Source of the DNA: Hirundichthys speculiger
Taxonomy: Eukaryota > Chordata > Actinopteri > Beloniformes > Exocoetidae
NCBI GenBank assembly: GCA_018398805.1
Contig: JAGFBZ010000339.1
Coordinates: 1-64,000 of the forward strand
Reading direction: 5' to 3'
Length of the DNA: 64,000 nucleotides
Made by a program: the position numbers and the translations under genes. Below are positions 21,900 to 33,998 of this stretch, one piece after another. The stretch's first letter is position 1, and every line of letters starts with the position of its first letter. The notes under the pieces were generated by a model. It saw only the letters and a list, made by a program, of their open reading frames with translations, made no database searches and had not been told where the DNA came from.

Positions 21900-22389
21900 T
21901 GCATAACTATAACTAGAAGATTTCGGAGAAATTTTCAGGCGTGGCCAATTAAGCCGCCCGTCAGCGGATAACCTGATAGAAGACTTCTGGGATATTGACC
22001 TTCTGGGCCAACATCAGTGTGTGACCTCAGAAATGCACTTCTGGAAGAATGGTCCAAAATCCCCAATAAACACACTTCCTAGAAGTGTTTAAGCTGTTCA
22101 TGCTGCGACATTTATTGTCGCTCGCTGCTGCTTAATGCACGTCCGTCTTCAGAGCAGGGTCATGTTTGGACGTGTTACCTGTTACGCTCTTATGCAACAT
22201 TTCCATGAAGCCATAAAAGATGACAGTGAAGTTGGTCTCATAATATTATAATTAGAATGTAAAACAGCATTTCCAAAGTATAGGATGTAAAAAAGCATTT
22301 CCAAAGTACTGAAAATCCTTCAACATAAACCTTTGAGCAAAAACAACTTGTGAAAGTTGAAAGTGAAAGTCCTTGTTTGTGATTTGTGA
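21900..22389. other. Unassigned spacer before the Helentron tail
   Basis: About 490 bp with a small palindrome (ACTTC..GAAGT near 22070) and a duplicated AGCATTTCCAAAGTA near 22265-22305. No gene or recognisable family. Confidence 0.4.
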
Positions 22390-23130
22390 GATCTGCAGCA
22401 TTTTCCTTTGCATCTGTGAGTTTCTCCTCTTTCCTGTTCAGTGGTGGCATTCTAGAGAAATATCAGGAGAAAAAAAAGTATTTTAGTTTTCACAGTGGGC
22501 AAATATAGAAAAAAAAAGAAAGATTTAAACATCAACTTATCTTTTTTTCTTTTGCATCTCTGAATTTCTCCTCCTCGTGGATTCAGCAACATCTGGAAAT
22601 GTATCAGGAATTGTTGACATTAGTGATGTGTGAGAACCACAATAAAATGTTTCACAAAATGAAAAGGAAACTTATCTTTGGACTGAAGATCATCTGCCAT
22701 TCTGGAAAAGAGGTGGTTTTGGAGCGGTGGTGTTCTAGAGAAATATCAGGAGAAACATTATTTTAGTTTTCACAGTTGGTAAATATAGAAAAACAAAAAA
22801 TGGAGAAATTTAAACAACAACTTATCTTTATTTTTCTTTTACATCTGTGAGTTTCTCCTCGTGGATTCAACAACATCTGGAAATGAATCAGGAATTGTTA
22901 AGTCTTGTGTTTTGTCAGAACCACAATAAATGTTTGAGAAATTTAAACAGCAACTTATCTTTTTTTTTTTTTTTTTGCATCTGTGAGTTTCTCCTCTTTG
23001 CTGTTCAGTGGTGGCGTTCTAGAGAAATATCAGGAGAAATACCATTTTAGTCTTCACAGTAGGTAAATATAGAAAAAAAAAACCTTGAGAAATTTAAACA
23101 ACAACTTATCTTTTTTTTCCTGTGGCCACT
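22390..23130. repeat. Helentron A 3' tail: about 285-bp tandem repeats
   Basis: Three diverged copies, marked by TCTAGAGAAATATCAGGAG at about 22451, 22733 and 23018. Each contains CAACTTATCTTTTT and CTGTGAGTTTCTCCTC. The same unit recurs at 28800-29100 beside Helentron B, so it belongs to the element rather than to the host flank. Confidence 0.75.
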
Positions 23131-23818
23131 CTGATGATAAAAACAGACAGGTTAGGGTAAAAAAAACTTGTGCAGACATGTTTCAGAGAGCCAGAGTTGA
23201 TCCAGTACTTACCTTAGTTCTCCACTGGGGACAGACTGGTGACTGATGCTCAGTGCAATAATCTGCATGTTCCACTTTTACCAAACACATGAGGGGGAAC
23301 GTACAAACACCAACTATGCTAGCTCAGTGCTAAAGTAGTCATGAGCAGAGATAGCAGGTTCAAGACAGTGCACCAGAGACCAGAAACTACAAAGTCAACA
23401 CGCAGTAGCCTGGATGATGGTATTAGTATGTGTGCAGTACCCCCACCATCACAGTGACAATCAGAGGTACCAGAAAGCAACCATCCAGGATGGTTCTGAT
23501 CCACTAATGCACTCAAGCAATAACCCACTTATGGAAAGAAGCCGTACAGAAAGAAGCAGCAGCTCACAAAATGAAACTCCTGTCACAATTTAAAAGTGAC
23601 AAGACCACAAGAAAAGACAGAAAAAAGCTCCACGACAAACAACCACCTCCTCAAAAAAACAAGCTGTGAAGAAAGGAACAGCAGCCCATGAAATGAAACT
23701 TGTGTCACAACTTCAAAGCGACAAGACCACAATGAAAGACAGAAACCAGAATCTGTGCGACAAAACAACCTCCTGAAAAGGAGCAGCAGCTCACGAAATG
23801 AAACGAGGGGACCAGCAA
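23131..23818. repeat. Helentron A 3' non-coding region with about 120-bp repeats
   Basis: Matches 29100-29795 closely. From about 23535 a unit of roughly 120 bp (AGAAAGAAGCAGCAGCTCAC, GACAAGACCACAA) is repeated two to three times. The endonuclease stop codon on the minus strand follows directly. Confidence 0.7.
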
Positions 23819-24394
23819 CTACAGTGTTAAGACACAATACACAGCATTGTGATAACTGTAGTAAGTGTGCAGTACGCCTGATTGAAGGCAGCGTTCCGGC
23901 AAGGACATGTAGACGTGATCAATCAGCGTCTGCTTCTCAGTGGTTGGTGTGGAGATGACCTGGGTATAGCCTCGAGACTGAAACAACTCCTTGATGGCTT
24001 TTTTCCCAGGAGACAGGAGGTCCTCATTGAAGTCTCCACAGACGACGATGGGCTGGCAATCCAGAACATCCAAGGCATCAAGGAGACTTTTGATGCTTTC
24101 AAGAAACATGAGCAGTTGGTAAGTCGGTGGTCTGTAAACTGTGACGATGAGGGCTGGAAACGGAATCTCAACTTTGATGACCGTGAACTCCAGATCAGTC
24201 ACATTGTGAAGGAAACGGTGCTCCCGTGGCTGAAGAGAGCTTCGGCAATAAGTGGCCACTCCACCCCCTTCTTTTTTAGCCAAGTCCACTCTGTTTGTGT
24301 AGGAGACATGGCGATTCCGACCAAAGAACTGTATCCTTCCAGCTGGAAATCTGGGGACACAGAAGAACCAGACAAATGGGTCTCTGTCAAGCAC
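23819..24394 (-). pseudogene. Helentron A endonuclease domain, shifted out of frame
   Basis: This frame encodes most of an exonuclease-endonuclease-phosphatase (APE-like) domain: GDFNEDLL, LIDHVYMSLP and YYSYHNAV correspond to the usual D-x-N and terminal H blocks. The domain start ([19 protein letters not shown] with the catalytic Glu) lies at the end of the upstream helicase frame. The two are separated by one missing A near 24326; Helentron B has the extra base and reads straight through. So copy A has Rep and helicase joined to a frameshifted endonuclease. An APE-type domain at the C-terminus is what defines Helentron-type Helitrons. Confidence 0.85.
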
Positions 24395-27300
24395 AAAACG
24401 TCAGCCAGTCTCAGCTCGTGATGACGTTTCAAGTCCGCGATGTGACAGGGAAGGCCCTCGACATTGTGGTGGACGATGGTCAATGTCGCAGCTGGACGGT
24501 CGGAGGTGAAAAAGTGAAGAAGGGGTCTCGTGCTGTGGAATGAAGCTTGACTCATGCTCTCCATGGCTGCAGCAATCTGTGGGTCTGCATAGATCTTCTT
24601 TTCCTCAAAGTCTATTATCTTGAGGCCCCCCAGAGAAGTGGTACGGCTAAGAGCAACGTACGCCATTCCTGGTTCAAAGATCCGTTTCAGACAAACCACT
24701 GCAGACGCCATGGTCATTCCTTGCACTTTGTGGGCCGTGCAGCCAAAGGCGAGCCTCATGGGAAACTGCCGACGAACCACTCCTCTCTTGCTCATTTGTT
24801 CCTCGAACCTGTCGATGTAGACCAAGTTGTCACCTTTTCCTTTCTTTTTAAGGCCAGCTGTTGGGTTGTCCAATTTGAGCCCAATCAGCTTGACCTTGAC
24901 TGGCCCTTCAGTGGAGCTGGTGACAATGTTTGCAATGGTTCCAAAGGTTCCGTTAACAAGACCATCCTCAACATCTAAGTTGCGGATCAGCATAACACGG
25001 GCACCAATGGCCACCTGAATCTTGTTGGGCAACTCTGTCTTTTTGCCCTGAACACAAGATTTAAGAATCAACATCGCACCGGTTCTTGGATCTTTCCTGT
25101 TATCCTCCGCCCACACATCAATGACGTCAGTGTCTAGCGTTGCGACGACCGACGCGTTGTGCTGGTCCACCTCTTTGTTTGTCGCAAAAATGTGGAGAAC
25201 ATCTGACGGGCAGTCTTTGGCATCAGCCACGGCACTCGTCAGCAGGGTCATGTCCTCCTCACTCAATGAATCAGTTTTCCCCTTGACCCGAAGTCTATTA
25301 AGGAGTTGCGCAAACTCTCCATCTTCCCGCTGGCGCATGATCTCTGTCAGGTTAACCATTTTGAAATCTTCCCTCCAGAGATCAAGAACACTTTCCTCGT
25401 AGACACACAGAGGTTTGGCTTTGCCAAGAGGTGGCAGCTGATAGAAATCTCCAACCGCCAAGACAGACATGCCTCCGAATGGCCTGCTGTTTCCCTTAAT
25501 TTGCTGAAGCCTCCAATGGACATAAGAAAAGAGTTCTTTGGAGACCATAGAGACCTCATCAATGATCAAAATTTCAGCATTGGACAGGACCGCTCTCACA
25601 TCGTCCAATGCATTTCCCAGTCCTTGGTAAGGCGGCTTCAGCATTTTTGGCAATTTCAAGAGGGAGTGCAAAGTCTTCCCAGAAATGTTATAAGCAGCAG
25701 TGCCGGTAAAAGCTGCAAGAATGACAGAGGGCTGGGACATGTCCCCTCTATCACGGAACCTGGGAAGTTGGCGGAGGACCTTGGTCGCCTCCTGATACAC
25801 GCACTTGATCACGTGTGACTTGCCACAGCCGGCTCCTCCTGTGACAAAATAGAAGAAAGGTTCAGGATTTGATCCCCAGACACGCTGAAGGCACCAGTCC
25901 CGAACTGTGTAGAACACAGACGCCTGCGTCTCATTGAGGCTTCGGTACATGGCCCTCAAGACATCAGGACTCAATTTAGGGGCTTCGATAAGTGGCAAAG
26001 CTCCACTTGTGGACTGATCAATTTGGTAACAGGGTACCATGTCATGATCCTCCTCATCCGGTTGGTCAAAGGGTTCCCGCAGGGCCACACATTCCAGCCG
26101 ATCAAGTTCAGCCTCAGGTGCAAAGGTGTTCCAGGCATTAAGAACTGGTCCTTCCTTCTGGAGTTGTTCCATGGCTTTGTCGAAATTCTTGCCTCCCCCT
26201 TCGTAGCGTTTTTTGTTTCCATCTACGATGCGTTTGACAGGGAGGTCCCCCAAGTAGCCAAAGAAGTAAAAGCTGTGGTATGTGGGATGTGTGCCGTTGC
26301 CTTTGAGATTCGCATCGTCTCTATGAGGCAAGTAAAGTTTGAGAAGACGTCTGTAATGTTTTTCTGGGTTTTTTAGAAAAGAGTAGCGTGCAAAGCGGAT
26401 AACGGCCGGTTTTCCAATGGTCCTCTTCTGGATGAAACCCATGCCGTTCAGAAGGGGAATGGCATTGGGCCCTTCGGTCTGTTGCACATAAAGTACTCTG
26501 AATTCAGACACAAACTCAGCAAGACACATTGCTTCGAACTGCAGAGTTGCAGGTCTGTTAAGATATTTCTCCGGCAAGCCTGACATCCAGATGTTCTCAT
26601 CATCTGGATCCATGTTCATGAGTCTACTCATGGGGTAGCTCATCTTCACACCATCTTCATCTGTATTGATGAAAAGAACTTGCCGGGAGCACTTTTTCAG
26701 GGGCAGGCTGCAGGTGCGGGCAACAGACTCCTGTGCACTGACCTCTCTGTGTTTGGAATAAGCCTGCATGATTTTCTTCATTTCGTCCGTTTCATTTACA
26801 TTTGATTTTTTGACCTCCTTGATGACTGAGTTGAGGAACTCTGTCATTTCATGCTCTGGCTTGGAGACGTAAGACATCATGTACATGATGCAGGCGTAAT
26901 CATCAAGTACATATTGAATGTCCATGTTAGCATTCCAGGCTCGCAGCAGGTCTGGGTTGTAACCATTAACCCAGCAGTCCTGTGGAGCACGCCTCATGAC
27001 CACTACCATGCCAGAAGTAAGGAGGTTGACATACTTCTTGTAATCGCTGAGCGTCATGTTACACGCCTGAAGAAGCTCAGATAAATCCTTGAATGAGGCT
27101 TTTTCGTCCATCAGCAAATCCCTGATTGGCTTCAGCTTTTCCTTGGCCTCTCGCTGCATTTTTAAGATAGCCCGGGATTTGAACTTTTTCTCAGCTGCAG
27201 GTTTTCCTCCTTTGGCATTTCTGACAATGTCCTCTTCGTCAATGTCCATGACAGGGGGGTCTGTGATGATGGTCTCATCCATCGGCAGTCTTGGAAAACC

Positions 27301-28734
27301 AAATCTGCACACGACATGTCCTTTCCGACAAGATTTGGAGTGGTTCCTGCTGTGGATCTGAACCTCCTTGACGATTTTGTGGAGCTCTGGGTCCACTGTC
27401 TCGTCTGGCATCTGGCAAGATATGTAACGATCAATGAAATCTATGACCTCTTTATTAGCACCCGGCTCCTCAACCACAGGGGCACCTTTCACCCATACCA
27501 GCATGTGAATGTGTGGACTTCCTCTGGCTTGAAATTCCACACGATAAAAGAAATCTGCCACAGGGCCGATGGGCTGTGCTGGCGACAGGATGAGCTCATT
27601 CATGAGTGCTTCCACCCTTTTTTCAAAGAGTCGCATGACTGTGACAGGATTGCTGTGGAGAATTTCACACTTGGCCTTCCAGTCCAGTTCAGAGAAGTCT
27701 CCTAGTTCCCCCTGTTGAGCTTTGATGATGTTGATGACTTCGTGCCATCTCATCTCAGCAGCAGAAAAGGTCAAGAAGAATGTGGGCTTGCCCAACTGTC
27801 TGACCATTGCATGGAGGTCACGCAGCGTTTTCTCCCAGTAGGCAGGAGTGCCTCGAAGGGGTTGCATGAAGCGTGTTGCCTCCTTGTCATTAACCAGTTG
27901 CTCCACCTCCTCCTTATCTTGGAGCATTCTAATGGAAATCCTTCGTCCATCTTTGGTCTTGGATTTCCCTTTCCTGGACTGAATGGACATGCTGTTGGTG
28001 GCCAAGTGTGTCTCAGTGACAAACTGAGCAAAGAACAGGTACGCCTGGTCCTTGGCAAACCTGGTATCCACAGAGAAGAGTCTTACATTGAAGTACAAAC
28101 TCGGGGACAGTTTAACCTCTCGAGCTTCATCCAGAGCATTTTTCCCATTGGGGAACTGCACCGGAAAGGCCAAAGTTTCAAGTCTTGGCACTGCAAAGAA
28201 GCCGACAGGCTTATTTCCCTGAGCGGGAGCAAGACTGAATACCCCATCCCCATAAGAGAGGTACTCCTGAGCAATGTCAGGGGGCTGCATACACGTATCC
28301 AGGACCAGTCCGGGTCGAAGTGCCTGCTGGTCCTCACCCAAATGATTGGCTTCCTCTCCAATTGGAAGATCAGCGTCCTCCGAATGCAGTGGCTCCTCCT
28401 CCTGAGCTGACTGATCTTCCTGAAGATGGTCAAGTGCTGCTGAGTCATTTATGACCACATCTTTGTAATCTGGATGGGTCTCCCTCAGCTTCTCCAGAGC
28501 TGCCAGGACCTTCGTCATGTTGACGGTGTAAAAGTGCTGATACCCCTTGTATGAGATGCGCCTCTTCAGCTTGACCTGTAAGAGATGCGCCCCAGTGGGT
28601 GGACGTGGAAGAGCGTTGATACCGTCCCATTTCAGACGGGACACACACACAGCACCGTGTACTGCTCTTTGCTGGCCTTTGGGCAATGCCACAATCTTGG
28701 CAAAAAGGAGATCTTTGCAACAGTTGCCTCTCAA
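24199..28734 (-). CDS. Helentron A Rep-helicase polyprotein, 5'-truncated
   Basis: A 1511-codon frame for the rolling-circle transposase. In order: a DUF6570-like segment (about 10-75); a Helitron-like N-terminal region with RGTPAYW (294-300); the HUH endonuclease motif SPHIHMLVW with H408 and H410; the relaxase tyrosines Y618 and Y622 in MYMMSYVSK; and a PIF1-type helicase with Walker A GGAGCGKS (966-973), Walker B ILIIDE (1055-1060), GDFYQLPP (1095-1102), AHKVQG (1334-1339) and ALSRT (1361-1365). An endonuclease begins near 1415 and goes out of frame. The first codons follow a local frameshift. The true 5' half (peptidase, zinc fingers) is missing because the copy ends at the N in 28788. 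All Rep and helicase residues I can check are intact, so the core may be near-functional; expression is not shown. Confidence 0.93.
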   Translation of the reverse strand: MRGNCCKDLLFAKIVALPKGQQRAVHGAVCVSRLKWDGINALPRPPTGAHLLQVKLKRRISYKGYQHFYTVNMTKVLAALEKLRETHPDYKDVVINDSAALDHLQEDQSAQEEEPLHSEDADLPIGEEANHLGEDQQALRPGLVLDTCMQPPDIAQEYLSYGDGVFSLAPAQGNKPVGFFAVPRLETLAFPVQFPNGKNALDEAREVKLSPSLYFNVRLFSVDTRFAKDQAYLFFAQFVTETHLATNSMSIQSRKGKSKTKDGRRISIRMLQDKEEVEQLVNDKEATRFMQPLRGTPAYWEKTLRDLHAMVRQLGKPTFFLTFSAAEMRWHEVINIIKAQQGELGDFSELDWKAKCEILHSNPVTVMRLFEKRVEALMNELILSPAQPIGPVADFFYRVEFQARGSPHIHMLVWVKGAPVVEEPGANKEVIDFIDRYISCQMPDETVDPELHKIVKEVQIHSRNHSKSCRKGHVVCRFGFPRLPMDETIITDPPVMDIDEEDIVRNAKGGKPAAEKKFKSRAILKMQREAKEKLKPIRDLLMDEKASFKDLSELLQACNMTLSDYKKYVNLLTSGMVVVMRRAPQDCWVNGYNPDLLRAWNANMDIQYVLDDYACIMYMMSYVSKPEHEMTEFLNSVIKEVKKSNVNETDEMKKIMQAYSKHREVSAQESVARTCSLPLKKCSRQVLFINTDEDGVKMSYPMSRLMNMDPDDENIWMSGLPEKYLNRPATLQFEAMCLAEFVSEFRVLYVQQTEGPNAIPLLNGMGFIQKRTIGKPAVIRFARYSFLKNPEKHYRRLLKLYLPHRDDANLKGNGTHPTYHSFYFFGYLGDLPVKRIVDGNKKRYEGGGKNFDKAMEQLQKEGPVLNAWNTFAPEAELDRLECVALREPFDQPDEEDHDMVPCYQIDQSTSGALPLIEAPKLSPDVLRAMYRSLNETQASVFYTVRDWCLQRVWGSNPEPFFYFVTGGAGCGKSHVIKCVYQEATKVLRQLPRFRDRGDMSQPSVILAAFTGTAAYNISGKTLHSLLKLPKMLKPPYQGLGNALDDVRAVLSNAEILIIDEVSMVSKELFSYVHWRLQQIKGNSRPFGGMSVLAVGDFYQLPPLGKAKPLCVYEESVLDLWREDFKMVNLTEIMRQREDGEFAQLLNRLRVKGKTDSLSEEDMTLLTSAVADAKDCPSDVLHIFATNKEVDQHNASVVATLDTDVIDVWAEDNRKDPRTGAMLILKSCVQGKKTELPNKIQVAIGARVMLIRNLDVEDGLVNGTFGTIANIVTSSTEGPVKVKLIGLKLDNPTAGLKKKGKGDNLVYIDRFEEQMSKRGVVRRQFPMRLAFGCTAHKVQGMTMASAVVCLKRIFEPGMAYVALSRTTSLGGLKIIDFEEKKIYADPQIAAAMESMSQASFHSTRPLLHFFTSDRPAATLTIVHHNVEGLPCHIADLKRHHELRLADVLCLTETHLSGSSVSPDFQLEGYSSLVGIAMSPTQTEWTWLKKKGVEWPLIAEALFSHGSTVSFTM

Positions 28735-28787
28735 GAACGTTTAACTCGGCCAGCTCTGGGGGAATGGAGCCAGATAAAGACGATTTG

Positions 28788-28788
28788 N
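28788..28788. other. Ambiguous base at the Helentron A/B junction
   Basis: The only N in the window lies exactly where copy A stops matching copy B (after GATTTG) and tail-type sequence begins. It may mark a collapsed or arbitrarily joined assembly gap, so the head-to-tail arrangement here is not certain. Confidence 0.9.
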
Positions 28789-28794
28789 TGAGAC

Positions 28795-29795
28795 ATTTAA
28801 AAAAACTTATCTTTTTTTTCTTTTGCATCTGAGTTCTCCTTGTCATTCAGCAACATCTGGAAATGAATAGGAATTGTTAAGTTTTGCGTTTTGTCAGAAT
28901 CCAATAAATGTTTGAGAAATGTAAACAGCAACTTATTTTTTTTTTTTTTTTTACATTGTGAGTTTCTCCTCTTTGCTGTGCAGTGGTGGTGTTCTACAGA
29001 AATATCAGGAGAAATACTATTTTAGTTTTCACAGTAGGTAAATATAGGAAAAACAAAAACTTAGAGAAATTTAAATAACAACTTTTCTTTTTTTTGTGGT
29101 GGCCACTTTGATGATAAAAACAGATAGGTTAGGGTAAAAAAGTTCTGCAGACATGTTTCAGAGAGTCAGAGTTGATTCAGTACTTACCTTAGTTCTCTAG
29201 GGGGGCAGACTGGTGACTGAAGATCAGTGCAGTAATCTGCATGTTACACTTTTACCAAACACATGAGGGGGAACGTACAAACAGCAATTATGTTAGCTCA
29301 GTGCTAAATTAGTTATGAGCAGAGATAGCAGGTTCAGACAGTGCACCAGAGACTAGAAACTTCAAAGTCAACACGCAGTAGCCTGGATGATGGTATTAGT
29401 ATGTGTACAGTACCCCCACCTTCACAGTGACAATTAGAGGTACCAGAAAGCAACCATCCAGGATGGTTCTGATCGTCTAATGTAGTCAAGCAATTATCCA
29501 CTTATGGAAGAAGCTGTACAGAAAGAAGCAGCAGCTCACGAAATGAAACTCCTGTCACAATTTAAATGTGACAAGACCACAAGAAAAGACAGAAAAAAGC
29601 TCCATGACAAATATCCATCTCCTCAATTAACAAGCTGTGAAGAAAGGAACAGCAGCTCACTAAATGAAAGTTGTGTAACCATATTGCAACTTCAAAGCTA
29701 CAAGACCAGAATGAAAGACAGAAAACAGAAATTCCACGACAAAAACCTCCTGAAAGGAACAGAAGTTCACTGAAATGAAACGAGGGGACTAGCAA
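28795..29795. repeat. Helentron B 3' tail
   Basis: Corresponds to 22800-23818 beside copy A: one and a half copies of the roughly 285-bp unit (28800-29100), the shared 3' sequence, then the roughly 120-bp repeats (29518-29785). It differs by scattered substitutions and small indels. Confidence 0.75.
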
Positions 29796-30410
29796 CTACA
29801 GTGTTAAGACACAATACACAGCATTGTGATAACTGTAGTAAGTGTGTAGTACGCCTGATTGAAGGCAGCGTTGTGGCAAGGACATGTAGACGTGATCAAT
29901 CAGCGTCTGCTTCTCAGTGGTTGGTGTGGAGATGACCTGGGTATAGCCTCGAGACTGAAACAATTCCTTGATGGCTTTTTTCCCAGGAGACAGGAGGTCC
30001 TCGTTGAAGTCTCCACAGACACGATGGGCTGGCAATCTAGAACATCCCAAGGCATCAAGGAGACTTTTGATGCTTTCAAGAAACATGAGAAGTTGGTAAG
30101 TCGGTGGTCTGTAAACTGTGACGATGAGGGCTGGAAACGGAAGTTCAACTTTGATGACTGTGAACTCCAGATCAGTCACATTGTGAAGGAAACGGTGCTC
30201 CCGTGGCTGAAGAGAGCTTCGGCAATAAGTGGCCACTCCACCCCCTTCTTTTTTAGCCAAGTCCACTCTGTTTGTGTAGGAGACATGGCGATTCCGACCA
30301 AAGAAACTGTATCCTTCCAGCTGGAAATCTGGGGACACCGAAGAACCAGACAAATGGGTCTCTGTCAAGCACAAAACGTCAGCCAGTCTCAGCTCGTGAT
30401 GACGTTTCAA
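29796..30410 (-). pseudogene. Helentron B endonuclease domain
   Basis: A continuous frame for the APE-like domain including the part broken in copy [47 protein letters not shown] and YYSYHNAV. The start used here is internal; the domain should be fused to the helicase, but several frameshifts (around 30470-30775) separate them. The key Glu, Asp/Asn and His blocks are present. I class it as a fragment of a broken polyprotein. Confidence 0.83.
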
Positions 30411-30456
30411 GTCCTCGATGTGACAGGGAAGGCCTCGACATTGTGGTGGACGATGG

Positions 30457-33400
30457 TCAATGTCGCAGCTGGACGGTCAAGGTGAAAAAAGTGAAGAAGG
30501 GTCTCGTGCTGTGGAATGAAGCTTGACTCATGCTCTCCATGGCTGCAGCTATCTGTGGGTCTGCATAGATCTTCTTTTCCTCAAAGTCTATGATCTTGAG
30601 GCCCCCCAGAGAAGTGGTACGGCTAAGAGCAACGTACGCCATTCCTGGTTCAAATATCCGTTTCAGACAAACCACTGCAGACGCCATGGTCATTCCTTGC
30701 ACTTTGTGGGCCGTGGCAGCCAAAGGCGAGCCTCATGGGAAACTTGCCGACGAACCACTCCTCTCTTGCTATCTGTTCTCGAACCTGCCAATGTAGACCA
30801 AGTTGTCACCTTTTCCCTTCTTCTTAAGGCCAGCTGTTGGGTTGTCTAATTTGAGCCCAATCAGGTTGACCTTGATTGGCCCTTCAGTGGAGCTGGTGAC
30901 AATGTTTGCAATGGTTCCAAAGGTTCCGTTAACAAGACCATCTTCAACATCTAAGTTGCGGATCAGCATAACACGGGCACCAATGGCTACCTGAATCTTG
31001 TCGGGCAACTCTGTCTTTTTGCCCTGAACACAAGATTTAAGAATCAACATTGCACCGGTTCTTGGATCTTTCCTGACATCCTCCTCGGCCCACACATCAA
31101 TGACGTCGGTGTCTAGCGTTGCGACGACTGACGTGTTGTGCTGGTCCACCTCTTTGTTTGTTGCAAAAATGTGTAGAACATCTGACGGGCAGTCTTTGGC
31201 ATCAGCCACGGCATTTGTCAGCAGGGTCATGTCCTCCTCACTCAATGAATCAGTTTTACCCTTGACCCTAAGTCTATTAAGGAGTTGTGCAAACTCTCCA
31301 TCTTCCCGCTGGCGCATGATCTCTGTCAGGTTAACCATTTTGAAATCATCCCTCCAGAGATCAAGAACACTTTCCTCGTAGACACACAGAGGTTTGGCTT
31401 TGCCAAGAGGTGGCAGCTGATAGAAATCTCCAACTGCCAAGACAGACATGCCTCCAAATGGCCTGCTGTTTCCCTTAATTTGTTGAAGCCTCCAATGGAC
31501 ATAAGAAAAGAGTTCTTTGGAGACCATAGAGACCTCATCAATGATCAAAATTTCAGCATTGGACAGGACCGCTCTCACATCGTCCAATGCATTTCCCAGT
31601 CCTTGGTAAGGCGGCTTCAGCCTTTTTGGCAATTTCAAGAGGGAGTGCAAAGTCTTCCCAGAAATGTTATAAGCAGCAGTGCCGGTAAAAGCTGCAAGAA
31701 TGACAGAGGGCTGGGACATGTCCCCTCTATCACGGAACCTGGGAAGTTGGCGAAGGACCTTGGTCGCCTCCTGATACACGCACTTGATCACGTGTGACTT
31801 GCCACAGCCGGCTCCTCCTGTGACAAAATAGAAGAATGGTTCAGGATTTGATCCCCAGACACGCTGAAGGCACCAGTCCCGAACTGTGTAGAACACAGAC
31901 GCCTGTGTCTCATTGAGGCTTCGGTACATGGCCCTCAAGACATCAGGACTCAATTTAGGGGCTTCGATAAGTGGCAAACCTCCACTTGTGGACTGATCAA
32001 TTTGGTAACAGGGTACCATGTCATGATCCTCATCATTTGGTTGGTCAAAGGGTTCCCGCAGGGCCAAACATTCCAGTTGATCAAGTTCAGCCTCAGGTGC
32101 AAAGGTGTTCCAGGCATTAAGAACAGGTCCTTCCTTCTGGAGTTGTTCTATGGCTTTGTCGATATTCTTGCCTGTCCCTTCGTAGCGTTTTTTGTTTACA
32201 TCTATGATGCGTTTGACAGGGAGGTCCTGCAAGTAGCCAAAGAAGTAAAAGCTGTGGTATGTGGGATGTGTGCCGTTGCCTTTGAGTTCTGTATCGTCTC
32301 TATGAGGCAAGTAAAGTTTGAGAAGACGTCTGTAATGTTTTTCTGGGTGTTTCAGGAAAGAGTAGCGTGCAAAGCGGATAACGGCCGGTTTTCCAATGGT
32401 CCTCTTCTGGATGAAACCCATGCCGTTCAGAAGGGGAATGGCATTGGGCCCTTTGGTCTGTTGCACATAAAGTACTCTCTGAATTCAGACACAAACTCAG
32501 CAAGACACATTGCTTCGAAATGTGGAGTTGTTGGTCTGTTTAGATATTTCTCTGGCAATCCTGACATCCAGATGTTCTCGTCATCTGGATCCATGTTCAT
32601 GAGTCTACTCATGGGGTAGCTCATCTTTACACCATCTTCATCTGTATTGATGAAAAGAACTTGCCGGGAGCACTTTTTCAGGGGCAGGCTGCAGGTGCGG
32701 GCAACAGACTCCTGTGCACTGACCTCTCTGTGTTTGGAATAAGCCTGCATGATTTTTTTCATTTCGTCCGTTTCATTTACCTTTGATTTTTTGACCTCCT
32801 GGATGACTGAGTTGAGGAACTCTGTCATGTCATGCTCTGCCTTGGAGATGTAAGACATCATGTACATAATGCAGGCGTAATCATCAAGTACGTATTGAAT
32901 GTCCATGTTAGCATTCCATGCTCGCAGCAGGTCTGGGTTGTAACCATTAACCCAGCAGTCCTGTGGAGCACGCCTCATGACTACTACCATGCCAGAAGTA
33001 AGGAGGTTGACATACTTCTTGTAGTCTTTAACCATCATGTTACCTGCTCGAAGAAGCTCAGATAAATCCTGGAATGAGGTTTTTTTTCGTCCATCAGCAA
33101 ATCCTTGATTGGCTTCAGCTTTTCCTTGGCCTCTCGCTGCATTTTTAAGACAGCCCGGGATTTGAAGTTTTTCGTACCTGCAGGTTTTCCTCCTTTGGCA
33201 TTTTTGACAATGTCGTCTTCGTCAATGTCCATGACAGGTGGGTCTGTGATGATGGTCTCATCTATTGGTAGTCTTGGAAAACCAAATCTGCAATCGACAT
33301 GTCCTTTGCGACAAGATTTGGAGTGGTTCCTGCGTGGGATCTGAACCTCCTTGACGATTTTGTGGAGTTCGGGGTCCACTGTCTCGTCTGGCATCTGGCA

Positions 33401-33991
33401 AGATATATAACGATCAATGAAATCTATGACCTCTTTATTAGCACCCGGTTCCTTAACAACAGGGGCATCTTTCACCCATACCAGCATGTGAATGTGTGGA
33501 CTTCCTCTGGCCTGAAATTCCACACGATAAAAGAAATCTACCACAGGGCCGATGGGCTGTGCTGGCGACAGGATGAGCTCATTCATGAGTGCTTCCACCC
33601 TTTTTTCAAAGAGTCGCATGACTGTGACAGGATTGCTGTGGAGAATTTCACACTTGGACTTCCAGTCTAGTTCAGAGAAGTCTCCTAATTCCCCCTGTTG
33701 AGCTTTGATGATGTTGATGACTTCGTGCCATCTCATCTCAGCAGCAGAAAAGGTCAAGAAGAATGTGGGCTTGCCCAATTGTCTGACCATTGCATAGAGG
33801 TCACGCAGCGTTTTTTTCCCAGTAGGCAGGAGTGCCTCGAAGGGGTCTTGCATGAAGCGTGTTGCCTCCTTGTCATTAACCAGTTGCTCCACCCCCTCCT
33901 TATCTTGGAGCATTCTAATGGAAATTCTACGTCCATCTTTGGTCTTGGATTTCCCTTTCCTGGACTGAATGGACATGCTGTTGGTGGCCAA
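30457..33991 (-). pseudogene. Helentron B Rep and helicase region, frameshifted
   Basis: The same domains as copy A but split by indels. Rep with [14 protein letters not shown] lies in 33035-33991; the tyrosine motif MYMMSYISK in 32427-33038; the PIF1-type helicase with [18 protein letters not shown] and GDFYQLPP in 30769-32466; and the last helicase motifs (AHKVQG, ALSRT) in 30457-30723. Frameshifts against copy A fall near 33080 (extra T), 32475 (two extra bases), 30775 and 30720. Around 33808-33848 a pair of compensating shifts replaces the conserved RGTPAYW. No functional protein is expected. Confidence 0.9.
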
Positions 33992-33998
33992 GTGTGTC

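Noticed and set aside
24295..28791. Plus-strand open frames across the Helentrons
   Set aside because: They are antisense shadows of the transposase coding strand and have no recognisable domain.
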